A program made the translations under genes and the position numbers. From Rapana venosa (lineage: Eukaryota > Mollusca > Gastropoda > Neogastropoda > Muricidae): 64,000 nt of DNA. How positions within the stretch are numbered: the stretch's first letter is position 1; each line of letters opens with the position of its first letter. The notes beneath the pieces were generated by a model. It saw only the letters and a list, made by a program, of their open reading frames with translations. It was not told the origin of the DNA and made no database searches. The DNA lies in assembly GCA_028751875.1 (NCBI GenBank), contig CM054155.1, positions 53,667,244 to 53,731,243 of the forward strand, read 5' to 3'. Positions 31,710 to 42,689 of the stretch are shown here, one piece after another.

Positions 31710-32568
31710 CCAGCTGCCATTGCGCAGTGGTTAGCGCCTTGGGCTACGGACTGGAAGGTCGCGGGTTCGATTTCCATAAGACTCATAGGGATTTTTCGGA
31801 CTCCGGCCGGCTCCTACCCGGAGTGAGTGTGCTGTGGGCTCGGTGGGAAGACTGGGACCACACAGTCGAGCTTCATCCACTTAACGGATGCGAGTTTGAG
31901 GGTGTTGCTCAAATTACCTGACCAATACTGCAGGTGTCTGTATCTCTCGGGCCCGGTTGACGCCGGGATATATTTTGATAGTAAGCGTAGAGTACAACCC
32001 TGTCAAGTAGTCTAAAAGCATATGCACTTCCACAGCAGCATAATTATGTCATCCTCATTGTCATTGATCATCATGCAATAAAAAAATTGCCTCAAATTCG
32101 GTGGTCCCAGTTGCTCTGGTCTCATGGTGACCTCAGATTTGGTTTCCCATACACTTCTGTGCCTGTGGTGAGTTTGTGTCGGGGCCTTTGGGGTTGGAGG
32201 TTCACGGGAGATAGTCGTTGGAGGGAAGTTGTGGTGATTGCCACCTCGGATGGGCAACTCACTCAGTCTGGCTCCGCGACTGAGCTAATACTGTCGTTAG
32301 TAGGGGGCTTAGTAGGTGGTGTACTGCATATGTTAGCTCAGAACAGGCACCACTGAACACCACCAAAGTGACCCAGCAGCAATGCAGGGCCCCTCTGGCT
32401 GGTGGCCCGGCGGCGGCCTGGTAGTGATGGGCTCCCTGTGGACCTCCGACTCTGAGGATGAGACATAACAAATCGTGGTATGGCTTTGGCGGGGAGATTG
32501 GAATGAGCGGCGTGGGAACAGCAGGACGGGGTCGCCACAGAAGATAGGCAGCAAAAAAAAGAAAAAAA
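31710..32568 (+). mobile_element. Composite insertion: SINE B head plus GC-rich body and A-rich tail
   Basis: Starts CCAGCTGCCATTGCGCAGTGG with B box GGTTCGATTTCC. It carries the SINE B body to about 31985, then a short AT-rich joint, then a 470-base GC-rich sequence (GGTCCCAGTTGCTCTGG ... GGACGGGGTCGCCACAG), and ends in AAAAAAAAGAAAAAAAG. The flanks GAAAGCTACAAATATA (31694-31709) and GAAAGCTACATATATG (32569-32584) match at 14 of 16 positions, and the host LINE frame (NESYKY then GELSTTQ) resumes across them. The whole unit therefore appears to have inserted at once. The GC-rich part is not recognised. Confidence 0.65.
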
Positions 32569-33254
32569 GAAAGCTACATATATGGTGAATTGTCAACCAC
32601 ACAAAAAGTGTGACTGATTACTTGTCTCCTTAAAGGTGACAAACCTAAAGCATATATAAAAAATGGCGTCCCATTACTCTCGTAAATGTAATCTATAAGA
32701 TAGGGTCCTCCTGTTATAGCCAATAGAATCAAAAGAGTACTTCCAAGGTTAATCAGTGAGGACCAAACAGGTTTTATAAGCAACAGGTGTGGTGACAATG
32801 TAAGGTGAATTTATGATTTGATCAATTATTTGAATATAAAAAATCAACCAGGGCTACTCATAAGTATCGATTTTGAAAAAGCTTTCGGCTCTCTAACTGG
32901 AATTTTATGTTTAAAGTGTTAAACGCGTTTGGGTGTGGAAATAGTATAACGCACTGGGTTGAAATATTCTATAAAAATATCAAATCAACTGTTCTCGTAA
33001 ATGGTAAAACTAATCGATGGTTTAAAATTGAAAGGGGATGCAGGCAGGGTGATCTGATTTCACACTATTTGTTTATTCTTTGTGCAGAGACTTTGGCCTT
33101 ATAAAGGAGGACAAAGTAATAAAAGGAATCAATATTTGAAAAGAAGAGCAGAAAATTTCTCAATATGCTGATGACACTCAGCTCTTAAATGCAGGAGATG
33201 AGACCCCGTTTGAGCATTCCATACACATAATCGAGCAGTTTGGTTGAGTTTCAG

Positions 33255-33505
33255 GACTTTAATAATAATAATAATGTATTGAATTTATATAGCTTTGAAT
33301 CTTGTAAAGCAACAAATCAAAGCGCTCAGATGACATTTAAAAAAAAAATTAAAATTTTACAAAATTTATGCGTGTGTATGCGGTTTTTTAAAAACAAATT
33401 GTCATCCGTTCCCACCGGCACACAATGGCCTACTCTTTCGAACAGCGGAACAGAATTTAACGTGCGCGCAAGATGTCCTGCATGCGTTCGCATGAATCAG
33501 GAAAC
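33255..33505 (-). mobile_element. SINE family A, 5'-truncated
   Basis: Tail (AAT)n and TTGAATTTATATAG at the left, then AATCTTGTAAAGCAACAAATC and GTTCCCACCGGCACACAATG. It stops at GCATGCGTTCGCATG before the tRNA head. It lies between the RT active site and thumb of the L1-like LINE. Confidence 0.87.
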
Positions 33506-34020
33506 CCCCCAGATCATATGGTAAGGAAGTAAGAAAAATTCCAGCAAAATATTTTGCCCCCATTCGAAAATGATTTGGAATCCCTCCAGATTTAAGATAT
33601 TAGGTGTCTAGTTTCTCCAGACACTAAAAGACTGTGAAATGATAAATTACAATAATACATCTTCAGAGGTTAAACTTTTCAAAATATGGTCACAAAGAAC
33701 TATTACTCCATTAGGTAGAGTAGCTGAACTAAAGTCTCTTATTCTTTCAAAGCTTATACATCTGTGGATATTACTACCAGAACGACCCGATCATTTTTTT
33801 TGGTAACAGTTACAGAAACTTTGTTTTCAATTTGTTTGGAACAATAAGCAAGACGGTAGTTAAGACCATCAAACAAGATGGACTAAATATACCTGATATG
33901 CGAAATTATATATATATGCTTTGAAGCTTTCATGGGTAAGAAAAGTTAGAAAATCTAATCACATGTGGGTCAGTATTGCAGAAATACAAAACCCATTTCT
34001 TAAGACTCTAGACTGCTAAG

Positions 34021-34050
34021 GTCCATCAATAACGCACAAGTATGTGCGTG

Positions 34051-34084
<34 letters not shown>

Positions 34085-34412
34085 AGGGGTCTGTATAACA
34101 TGTGTGGGTGGTTATGTTGTGGAGGGAAACATGGACACTACAGCGGTGTTGTTGTGTATTGGACTAGGTGTCTTTGCTGTTAACAAGTCGTACTACAGAT
34201 AGTTGACAGATTATACTTTGTAGATATATCCGTATGGAAACCAGTTTATCAAATCTTACCCTGATAGGGTCCTATTAAACTTCTAAAACATTTAAATGGG
34301 GTAGAAGAGATTGATATCGGTCCTCTAATTTCACGACTATAAGAGATACAGCCTATAGTAAAGGAGTCGACTGGATAGCCCAATTTTTTGTATGCAATAT
34401 TTTCCTTGGTAG
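34021..34412. other. (GT)n tract (34045-34084) and unassigned sequence
   Basis: It may hold the last part of the L1-like LINE, but no block could be named. Confidence 0.4.
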
Positions 34413-34663
34413 GAGTAATACTCACCACTGGTATTGTACTTTACATGTGCCTTGAATTATGCAACGGTAAAGCCCTCTTGACTAGTCCAATCACAAAGTT
34501 CTGTAAGAGCAAGCAAAAAGGGACCCGCCAACCCATGGTGCTTCAGGTGGTTGAAGGATCAACCAGAGCAAGTGACATCAACAGAAAGACTATTTCTACA
34601 CCTGAAGGAGTGAACCTAGCAGACAGTTCAAGGGTGACGTTTTACCCATCCCTGGGGCCCTAA
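34413..34663 (+). CDS. Possible terminal exon: transmembrane segment and cytoplasmic tail
   Basis: A polypyrimidine stretch and acceptor TTTTCCTTGGTAG (ending 34412) precede an open frame entered in phase 1. It reads GVILTTGIVLYMCLELC (a single hydrophobic span), then GKALLTSPITKFCKSKQKG and a polar tail of about 65 residues ending DSSRVTFYPSLGP and TAA. This has the shape of the last exon of a type I membrane protein. The phase equals that of every intron in the FTP gene at 12-19 kb on the same strand, so it could be that gene's 3' end. No direct link is visible. A chance frame in decayed LINE sequence remains possible. Confidence 0.35.
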
Positions 34664-34684
34664 TGCTTATGATATCGCATCGTA

Positions 34685-35060
34685 AACTATGATGGAAGTG
34701 TGCACTTGGACTGTTTTATTCTATTACTATGGCATGCATCCATGTACCATGGACTCAGGTGGGTGTGTATTTGGACTGTTTTGCTTTGTTTTATTTAAAA
34801 AAATATTTTTGGCACATGTTCATATCTGCACCATGGACTCTGGGAGAAGTGTGCACTTAGACTATTTTATCCTATTACTACGGCACATATCTATGCACGA
34901 TGGGCTCTGGTGGGAGTGTGCGACTGATTTTTTTCTCTAAGGCATATGTGCACCATGGACTCTGGTAGACGTGTGTATTTGGACTCTCTGTTTTAATTTT
35001 CTCTTCTATTATGGAATATGTTTTGTATGTACAATGAACTATTATGGAAGTATGTATTAG
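34685..35060 (+). repeat. Degenerate tandem repeat, about 80-90-bp period
   Basis: About five diverged units with the recurring motifs CCATGGACTC, GTGTGCACTTGGACT and TTTTATTCTATTACTA. If the exon above is real, this is its 3' UTR. Confidence 0.65.
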
Positions 35061-35289
35061 ATTGGTTTAATTGGTATCTAACGATATATGTATCGTTATC
35101 AGACTATACCTATGGTAAAAGTCATGTCAGTAGACATCTTTGGATACCATTGTGATTTTTCTTATATGATGATAATGACTGTTATCCAGAACCTGTCACA
35201 CAAACATACAAAAAACATGAAACACACACTTACAAACATATAGCCCCATATGTTATCCTGTAAAAGAGGGTGAATTTTAAACAGCGATA

Positions 35290-36236
35290 TGTGTATGTAA
35301 GGTGCTTAGAACCTGTGTGGCTGAGTGGTAGACAAAGGTCTTTGTGCCAAGTATAGCTGGCCGTTCATAATCGAATAAATAGCTGTTGTTTCAAGTCTGT
35401 TTGTATAAGTCGCCAGTCAGTCAGATCTGCTTGCGAATGTATCACGGAGACGCACTACCATAGTCGTATGAGGGCCAGATAATAATAATAATGTATGGAA
35501 TTTATATAGTGCTGAATCTTGTAAAGCAACAAATCAAAGCGCTCAGATGACATGATTTTTTAAAAATATCTATTTATTCATTTATTATTGTATATCGAGG
35601 ATAATGGAATAAGAACTCATGTGCTTTCACATCCTGTTCCCGTGTGTATGCGGTTTTGTAAATTTTGTCATCTGTTCCCACCGGCACATAATGGCCTACT
35701 CTTTCAAAAGCGGAACAAGATTTAACGTGTGCGCAAGATGTTCTGCGTGCGTTCGCACACGGGGCCTCGGTTTATAGTCTCATCCGAAGGACTAGATGAC
35801 CCTAATGAAGGAATTGTGTAGAAACAATGAATCTACTTTCTACGTGGGCAAGGGGACGTGATTGTTGCATTCCAGGGATACCTGAGTCATCAATTAAGGA
35901 CTGGACTCTGGCTGTTCAGGCAGACAGGCCTAGAGACAAGCCAAGAAACAGGCCCAGAGACAGGTCTGGAGACAGCCTGAGAGAGACTTGACTTAGAGAT
36001 GTGGAACCTCTGACTGTGATTCAGACCCGGGACTCCAGCCAGCTACCTGGGCTGGACACCTTAGTGGCACCCTTTGGCGAATAGCCCGGGGGGGGGGGGG
36101 GTGGGGGGGGGACCTGGTCTGATGAAAGGAATCACTAGACGAGACTATGAAAGTTTGACTTTAAATAAAAGCTGATAGACATTCAATGTTGTCACCTCTG
36201 TCATCCTTTCAGTGCAAGAGTCTGTGTGGTGTAGCA
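35290..36236 (+). mobile_element. LTR copy 2 (solo LTR) with nested SINE
   Basis: Starts TGTGTATGTAAGGTGC and ends GTGTGGTGTAGCA. It is collinear with 18968-19560: AGTGGTAGACAAAGGTCTTT, TATAAGTCGCCAGTCAGTC, GGACTGGACTCTGGCTGTTC, GAGAGACTTGACTTAGAGA, a poly-G run (about 36090-36110) and AAATAAAAGC. After its end the sequence diverges and no primer site follows, so it is a solo LTR. It contains an extra CAGGCCCAGAGACAGG unit and the SINE at 35478. Confidence 0.72.
35478..35795 (-). mobile_element. SINE family A nested in the LTR
   Basis: Tail (AAT)n with ATGTATGGAATTTATATAG, then AATCTTGTAAAGCAACAAATC, ATCGAGGATAATGG, GTTCCCACCGGCACATAATG, GGCCTCGGTTTATAGTC and CATCCGAAGGACT. Lacks the tRNA head. 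The LTR sequence resumes at TGAAGGAATTGTGTAGAAAC. Confidence 0.87.
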
Positions 36237-36479
36237 TATGTATGTCATCTTTGAGCAGAATCATCTCGGTTAGATTATGCAATGATAAGTAAGACTGGAG
36301 CAGTGATTGATCTTGAGAATCATTCTGCCTTTGAACCTGTTCGTGTATTCTGTTCTTTTTCTGAAATGACTGTAAATTTGTCCTGCCTTTATTCACCTCC
36401 GCCTAGTCCCAAAAATAGATAGATGGACAGCACCCTTTTTAAACAACATCATACTCTTCTTGCGTTCTGTAACTCTCTT

Positions 36480-37780
36480 TCAGGTTCATGTCCAAGCGCT
36501 AGTACTTGAAGGTTTCAATGTAATGACAGTCTTTCAAATTCCACCATCCACCTAACATACTGAGTTACTGACCACCCTTGGCCTCACCCAAACTGTAGCA
36601 GTGCCCACCCATGAACAAGGCCACATACTAGACTGACTTATTCACAGAGGTGATGACAACCAGGTGGAATCACTGGCGGTTTCCCACATCCTCACTTCTG
36701 ACCACTGTTGTGTTATCAGTCAGCTGGCCATCAGCGCTCTATGTCTGCAGCCAGTTTCCATCACTGCTGGCAACCTGCGGGCATAGGACTGTACATGCCT
36801 GAAACAGGACCTGACCACACATCTTTCCAGACTGATGTCCTCCAGCCACACTGCTGCTGCTCTGGACTCAGGGATGTCCAGCATGCTTGATGACCAGGTC
36901 TCTGTCACCAGAAGGAAAGTATCATCCTGATGTGATCCCAGCTCCAGTGCAGTCAGTGAACAAATTTACACTGCTAAACAACACAGATGACAAACGGAAC
37001 AACGACAGTGGTAAATCTGACCTATCTGTCTTTAACCATGCGGAAAGGAAAGCTGTGACACAAATTGTTTATCAAGCTAGAGCAAGTTATCATGCTACTA
37101 GAATTTACGAAAAGTTCCACTCATGGATGCTTGTATCAGGTTGCAAACTAGTTACTGGGGTTGAATAAATAATCTCTTGTTCCGACCACATATCATTTGC
37201 CAAAACTTCTAGACCTTTTCTAAAGTACTTCAGTGACAAAATCAGTGCTGTAAAACATAGCCTTGATTTTGTTCCATCTTTGTCAGCTCCTGTCAATGAA
37301 TCCTGTTTCCATGGTCAGCTTTTGACTCTTTTTACTCCAGTGACTCAAGATCTGATCAAATGCACTATTTTTTCCTATCCACGAAAAGCATTTCAGCTTG
37401 ATCCATGTCCCTCCAAGTTGTTAGTGGACTGTCTAGACATACTGTAACATTAAATCACTAAAATAATGAACAACTATACTATTCTATGTAACTTTTCTAT
37501 GTGTTTAGAAGACTTGTTGGATAAGCCTCAATTGATCAAAGTGATTTTAAAAACCATCATTTTGTTTCAAATCTACCGTTCATTTCAAAATAGTTGAAAA
37601 GAATCATTCTCTCAACTCTGTGACCTCCTGACTCAAAACAATCTTCTAAAGTTGTCTGTAGTCAGCATACAAACCACACCATTGTACTGAAACCACCATC
37701 CGAAAAAGTCATGAATGATTTTTTAACATGTGTTTAATTACTCTGGGGATGGGATAACTAAGTGATCAGAGGACTCACTT
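36480..37780 (+). mobile_element. L2/CR1-like LINE: endonuclease end, linker and RT start
   Basis: Plus-strand pieces: VPTHEQGHILD, VSHILTSDHCCVISQL (the SDH block, about 36690), NHAERKAVTQIVYQARASYH, YFSDKISAVKHSLDFVPSL (about 37230), FTPVTQDLIKCTIFSYPRK and LDPCPSKLLVDCLDIL (about 37395), then LPFISK-like and NHCTETTI-like RT beginnings. The order is endonuclease, linker, RT as in L2 elements. Frameshifted throughout, and its 3' part is lost. Confidence 0.8.
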
Positions 37781-38169
37781 TACCCAAGTCAGTGTTATGC
37801 AGCATCAAGCATGGGTACCAAGTGGATGGGTTGACCGTCTGTATGCCTTGGCATCAGTACAGTTCCCCAGGTTATACAGACGGTCACATAGGAAAAGGAA
37901 ATGTGGTATGTGGTTTTTTTTTTCATTTGTTAAAACAAAAAAGAATACTTGGCATGAATCTAGATTCAATTTTTTTCTGCCGAAAGTATCTGCAAAACTG
38001 CATATTTTCAACTTCATCAGATAGATCTATCCTTCATATATTTATTTTCAAGCAGCACAACTCTGGTTTGTTCCCTTTAGTGCGTTTTTTGTTGCTGTTT
38101 TTTGTTGATATATAAGTTCTTTCATTGATCACACCCCGAAGAACAATTTAATGAACTATAAAAATGCAT

Positions 38170-38565
38170 GCTTCATTCTGCTAAAGCTGCGTGAAATTCG
38201 GGCTGTTCTCCCCGGGGAGAGCGCGTCGCCACAAGAGCAGCGCCACCTTTTTTTTTTTTTTTTGGTCTGCAACTGTATTTGTTTCCCTATCAGAGTGGCT
38301 TTTTTCTAAGAATTTTGCCAGGGACAACTCTCTTGTTGCCGTGGGTTCTTTTACGTGCGCTGAAATTTTGTGTAACACACGGGACCTCGGTTTTATCGTC
38401 TCATCCGAAAGACTAACGCCCAGACCACCACTCATGGTCTAATGGATGGGGAAAAATTCGGGCCCAAACGGGGCACGAACCCCCGCACACACCCGACCCG
38501 GACTTTTCGCCCTTCTAGACAGCGCGTTACCTCTAAAACCACCGAATCCACTATAACACTATAAG
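38170..38565 (-). mobile_element. SINE family C, left copy
   Basis: tRNA-related head at the right (AGAGGTAACGCGCTG A-box region; GGGTTCGTGCCCC B-box region near 38475). The body has CGATAAAACCGAGGTCCCG, GAACCCACGGCAAC and TTGTCCCTGGCAAAATTC, and the end is GCTCTCCCCGGGG and CCCGAATTTCACGCAGC. The central domain resembles the deeply conserved SINE cores of molluscs and other invertebrates (the Nin-type core is a guess). Confidence 0.8.
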
Positions 38566-39209
38566 TTTTTAACACCTGTTACTTTACCCTAACAACCGCA
38601 AAATGATCAATGTCTTAAATAATTTACTAAAGTTCGTAATCCTGATACAATTGGGGAAACTGAAAGATTCAGTGGACAAGGGACCATTAGATTTAAGCAC
38701 ATTTTAGAAAGAAATGATGTCCATCAGCCAACCTTGGACAGTAGTTAGCACTAATGCAAACACATAGAACGATGAAACCTGCACTGAACAAAGATACATA
38801 TTCCATGCAGAGATTGGATAAAGTACAACATGCAGACCACTGATTGCTTCTCATGTGTGGGGTTTGTAAGTCTTTTCTAAGAGAACGTCATTTTGATTTG
38901 ACTGCATAAATGCATGCTCTTGATGAATTTATGTTTTTTATCTGTCAAGCTCCCTTATTTTTTAGACTATCTTCCATCTTTTCTATAATCTGTCCACTGG
39001 CTCTCTGTGACTGCCTAGGGGTTGTTGGTTGCGGAGCGGTCTTGTCAGGAGGGGCTGAGGTGGGGGTTCCCTCTCCTGGTGCTGCTGGCCTCTGGGGGGC
39101 TGAGGGCTGGGTTGGGTAGCGTCTGGTGATCAGTGACTTCATGACTCGAACGTGTTGTCAGTCACGGTGGGGAGCTGCCGCCGTTTTGGAGTTCTCACAG
39201 CGCTGACCG

Positions 39210-39490
39210 TAAGCTCTGGTGTGGCCCGTTATCAGACAGAACTTTCTCTGGTATGCTCTGTTCACTGAACAGCTGTTGGAGTAGTGTCACAAACTTGGCA
39301 ACTGGTTAAATGTCCTGTTAAATGTCTGACAAATGGCGTCTTTTAGAAATAGTCATTATCAAGGAGGTCATCTTGTCCATTGAATTGGCAGAAATCTGTT
39401 GCTGCTGCCTGCCATGGACCATCAGGCATGCCAAAGGGGCAGAGTGTTTTAGACTGTTGGCTGTTTTCTTTCAGCGCACATGCAGTAACC
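39210..39490 (-). mobile_element. Gypsy pol fragment at the gap edge (left copy)
   Basis: Same sequence as 41730-42010: minus-strand VLSDNG, SIPEKVLSD and QQLFSEQ integrase pieces. Truncated by the gap. Confidence 0.7.
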
Positions 39491-39990
39491 NNNNNNNNNN
39501 NNNNNNNNNNNNNNNNNNNNNNNNNNNNNNNNNNNNNNNNNNNNNNNNNNNNNNNNNNNNNNNNNNNNNNNNNNNNNNNNNNNNNNNNNNNNNNNNNNNN
39601 NNNNNNNNNNNNNNNNNNNNNNNNNNNNNNNNNNNNNNNNNNNNNNNNNNNNNNNNNNNNNNNNNNNNNNNNNNNNNNNNNNNNNNNNNNNNNNNNNNNN
39701 NNNNNNNNNNNNNNNNNNNNNNNNNNNNNNNNNNNNNNNNNNNNNNNNNNNNNNNNNNNNNNNNNNNNNNNNNNNNNNNNNNNNNNNNNNNNNNNNNNNN
39801 NNNNNNNNNNNNNNNNNNNNNNNNNNNNNNNNNNNNNNNNNNNNNNNNNNNNNNNNNNNNNNNNNNNNNNNNNNNNNNNNNNNNNNNNNNNNNNNNNNNN
39901 NNNNNNNNNNNNNNNNNNNNNNNNNNNNNNNNNNNNNNNNNNNNNNNNNNNNNNNNNNNNNNNNNNNNNNNNNNNNNNNNNNNNNNNNNN
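39491..39990. other. Assembly gap, exactly 500 N
   Basis: A run of exactly 500 N, a conventional spacer used by scaffolding software. The true size is unknown, and the flanks overlap each other. Confidence 1.
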
Positions 39991-40905
39991 AAATAATGAA
40001 CAACTATACTATTCTATGTAACTTTTCTATGTGTTTAGAAGACTTGTTGGATAAGCCTCAATTGATCAAAGTGATTTTAAAAACCATCATTTTGTTTCAA
40101 ATCTACCGTTCATTTCAAAATAGTTGAAAAGAATCATTCTCTCAACTCTGTGACCTCCTGACTCAAAACAATCTTCTAAAGTTGTCTGTAGTCAGCATAC
40201 AAACCACACCATTGTACTGAAACCACCATCCGTAAAGTCATGAATGATTTTTTAACATGTGTTTAATTACTCTGGGGATGGGATAACTAAGTGATCAGAG
40301 GACTCACTTTACCCAAGTCAGTGTTATGCAGCATCAAGCATGGGTACCAAGTGGATGGGTGACCGTCTGTATGCCTTGGCATCAGTACAGTTCCCCAGGT
40401 TATACAGACGGTCACATAGGACAAGGAAATGTGGTATGTGGTTTTTTTCATTTGTTAAAACAGAAAAGAATACTTGGCATGAATCTAGATTCAATTTTTT
40501 TCTGCCGAAAGTATCTGCAAAACTGCATATTTTCAACTTCATCAGATTAGATCTATCCTTCATATATTTATTTTCAAGCAGCACAAACTCTGGTTTGTTC
40601 CCTTTAGTGCGTTATTGTTGCTGTTTTTTGTTGATATATAAGTTCTTTCATTGATCACACCCAGAAGAACACTGACTGAACTATAACAATGCATGCTTCA
40701 TTCTGCTAAAGCTGCGTGAAATTCGGGCTGTTCTCCCCGGGGAGAGCGCGTCGCCACAAGATCAGCGCCACCTTTTTTTTTCTTTTGGTCTGCAACTGTA
40801 TTTGTTTCCCTATCAGAGTGGCTTTTTTCTAAGAATTTTGCCAGGGACAACTCTCTTGTTGCCGTGGGTTCTTTTACGTGCGCTGAAAATTTTGTGTAAC
40901 ACACG

Positions 40906-40936
<31 letters not shown>

Positions 40937-42010
40937 TAACGCCCAGACCACCACTCATGGTCTAATGGATGGGGAAAAATTTCGGGCCCAAACGGGACAC
41001 GAACCACCGCACACACCCGACCCGGACTTTTCGCATTCTAGACAGGCGCGTTACCTCTAGACCACCGATCCACTATAACACTATAAGTTATAACACCTGT
41101 TACTTTACCCTAACAACCGCAAATGATCAATGTCTTCACATAATTTACTAAAGTTCGTAATCCTGATACATTGGGGAAACTGAAAGATTCAGTGGACAAG
41201 GGACCATTAGATTTAAGCACATTTTAGAAAGAAATGATGTCCATCAGCCAACCTTGGGACAGTAGTAGCACTAATGCAACACATAGAACGATGACCTGCA
41301 CTGAACAAAGATACATATTCCATGCAGAGATTGGATAAAGTACAACATGCAGACCACTGATTGCTTTCTCAGTGTGTGTTTGTAAGTCTTTTCTAAGAGA
41401 ACGCTCATTTTGATTTGACTGCATAAATGCATGCTCTTGATGATTCATGTTTTTTATCTGTCAAGCTCTCCTTATTTTTTAGACTATCTTCCATCTTTTC
41501 TATTAATCTGTCCACTGGCTCTCTGTGACTGCCTAGGTGTTGTTGGTTGTCGGAGCTGGTCTTGTCAGGAGGGGCTGAGGTGGTGGGTTCCCTCTCCTGG
41601 TGCTGCTGGCCTCTGGGGTGCTGAGGGCTGGTGTTGGGTAGCGTCTGGTGATCAGTGACTTCATGACTCGAACGTGTTGTCAGTCACGGTGAGAGCTGCC
41701 GCCGTTTGGAGTTCTCACAGCGTCTGACCGTAGCTCTGGTGTGGCCCGTTATCAGACAGAACTTTCTCTGGTATGCTCTGTTCACTGAACAGCTGTTGGA
41801 GTAGTGTCACAAACTTGGCACTGGTTAAATGTCCTGTTAAATGTCTGACAAATGGCGTCTTTGAGAAATAGTCATTATCAAGGAGGTCATCTTGTCCATT
41901 GAATTGGCAGAAATCTGTTGCTGCTGCCTGCCATGGACCATCAGGCATGCCATGGGGCAGAAGTGTTTCAGACTGTTGGCTGTTTTCTTTCAGCGTCACA
42001 TGCAGTTCAC
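39991..42010 (+). repeat. Right copy of the 2.0-kb sequence repeated across the gap
   Basis: Starts immediately after the N run and repeats 37461-39490. Differences are mostly single-base insertions or deletions in runs, as from unpolished long reads or two haplotypes. Confidence 0.93.
40700..41085 (-). mobile_element. SINE family C, right copy
   Basis: Same insertion as at 38170, seen again because of the overlap; not an independent transposition. Confidence 0.8.
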
Positions 42011-42420
42011 CTTCAAAGTTTCTGATGCCTGTGAACTTGTCTGAGTGAAGCTGATGTAGCTCCTCTGCATTCCCGATAGGCTGATTGTACTGTGCCAGTG
42101 TCACCAGTTTCAACTCTTTGCTGCTGGAGAGTCCCAAGATAGCAGTTCCCAGTGAGTTAATGAAAAACAACAACAACTCAGCATTGTGCCACTCAGAGTC
42201 TGCATACCTGGAATGGAGATAGATGACGCTGTCATGTTTAATACAGGTACCATTGTAGGCATGCAGGCTGGTCTTCCTTTGCTCAGTACATTCTTCCCCG
42301 GGGAAAACCCCAAATTTCCAGCTTCTCTGCATACAGCTAGTGAAAAATTCGCAGAGGAGAAATATTTCCTTGTGCTCCAGTATCAACTTTTACCCGTAGT
42401 GTAGCTCTTTCCTTGTACCA
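41715..42420 (-). mobile_element. Gypsy-type pol, internally deleted (protease, RT start, integrase)
   Basis: The minus strand from 42410 reads LRVKVDTGAQGNISPLRIF, an aspartic protease with its D-T-G intact, then AYNGTCIKHDSVIYLHSRYA and TAILGLSSSKELKLVTL. The RT beginning DKFTGIRNFEGELHVTLKE follows (about 42010). The frame then jumps to integrase, MPDGPWQAAATDFCQF, DYFSKTPFVRHL and FSEQSIPEKVLSDNGPH. Most of RT and all of RNase H are missing, yet one ORF of 223 codons spans the junctions. LTRs were not found. Confidence 0.8.
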
Positions 42421-42689
42421 GATCTGGAGGAGGAAATTAGCTCATCTCAGTTATCTCCAGAGTTCTTCTCAATGCTTGAGAATTCTGGATGGTCATGATT
42501 GTCAGCTATTTCTTTTCTTTGGTCAGTGTCAGTACTTTTGTGTATTTTTGTGTGAGGTCTGTTCAGGATGTTCCGTCGGACACCATTTCTAACGTTCTGA
42601 GAGAATCGCGCCATTTCCGTTTGATATGAGTGAACGTGTTACAGTTGGTCACTAAGAACAATGTCGTTTAAAGGAATCTGGTTTTGGTT

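Larger units (their letters stand above)
30149..34020 (+). mobile_element. L1/Tx1-like LINE, decayed, with two later insertions
   Basis: The endonuclease begins KRRDVFHYLKQKKYSRYCLQ (30149). The ORF 30405-30899 has LLVNVYGPNKGDPDFYHSL, AVGDWNIALDPN and PGYRSDHSMVTLNL, the expected GDWN and SDH blocks. A linker continues to about 31690, where LNESYK is cut by the composite insert 31710-32568. It resumes at 32585 with LKGDKPKAYIKN, SIDFEKAF (about 32868), GCRQGDLISHYLFILCAETL (about 33038) and the intact active site SQYADDTQLL (about 33160). SINE A interrupts at 33255. The thumb region, RITPLGRVAELKSLILSKL-like, spans 33505-34015. Many stops and frameshifts. The 3' end is not clear. Confidence 0.88.
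37461..39490 (+). repeat. Left copy of a 2.0-kb sequence repeated across the gap
   Basis: Matches 39991-42010 from AAATAATGAACAACTATAC to CAGCGCACATGCAGT with scattered one-base indels. It runs up to the gap, and the right copy begins at the other edge of the gap. Confidence 0.93.

Noticed and set aside
39322..40021. Long frames crossing the N run
   Set aside because: They are counted through 500 undefined bases and have no meaning.
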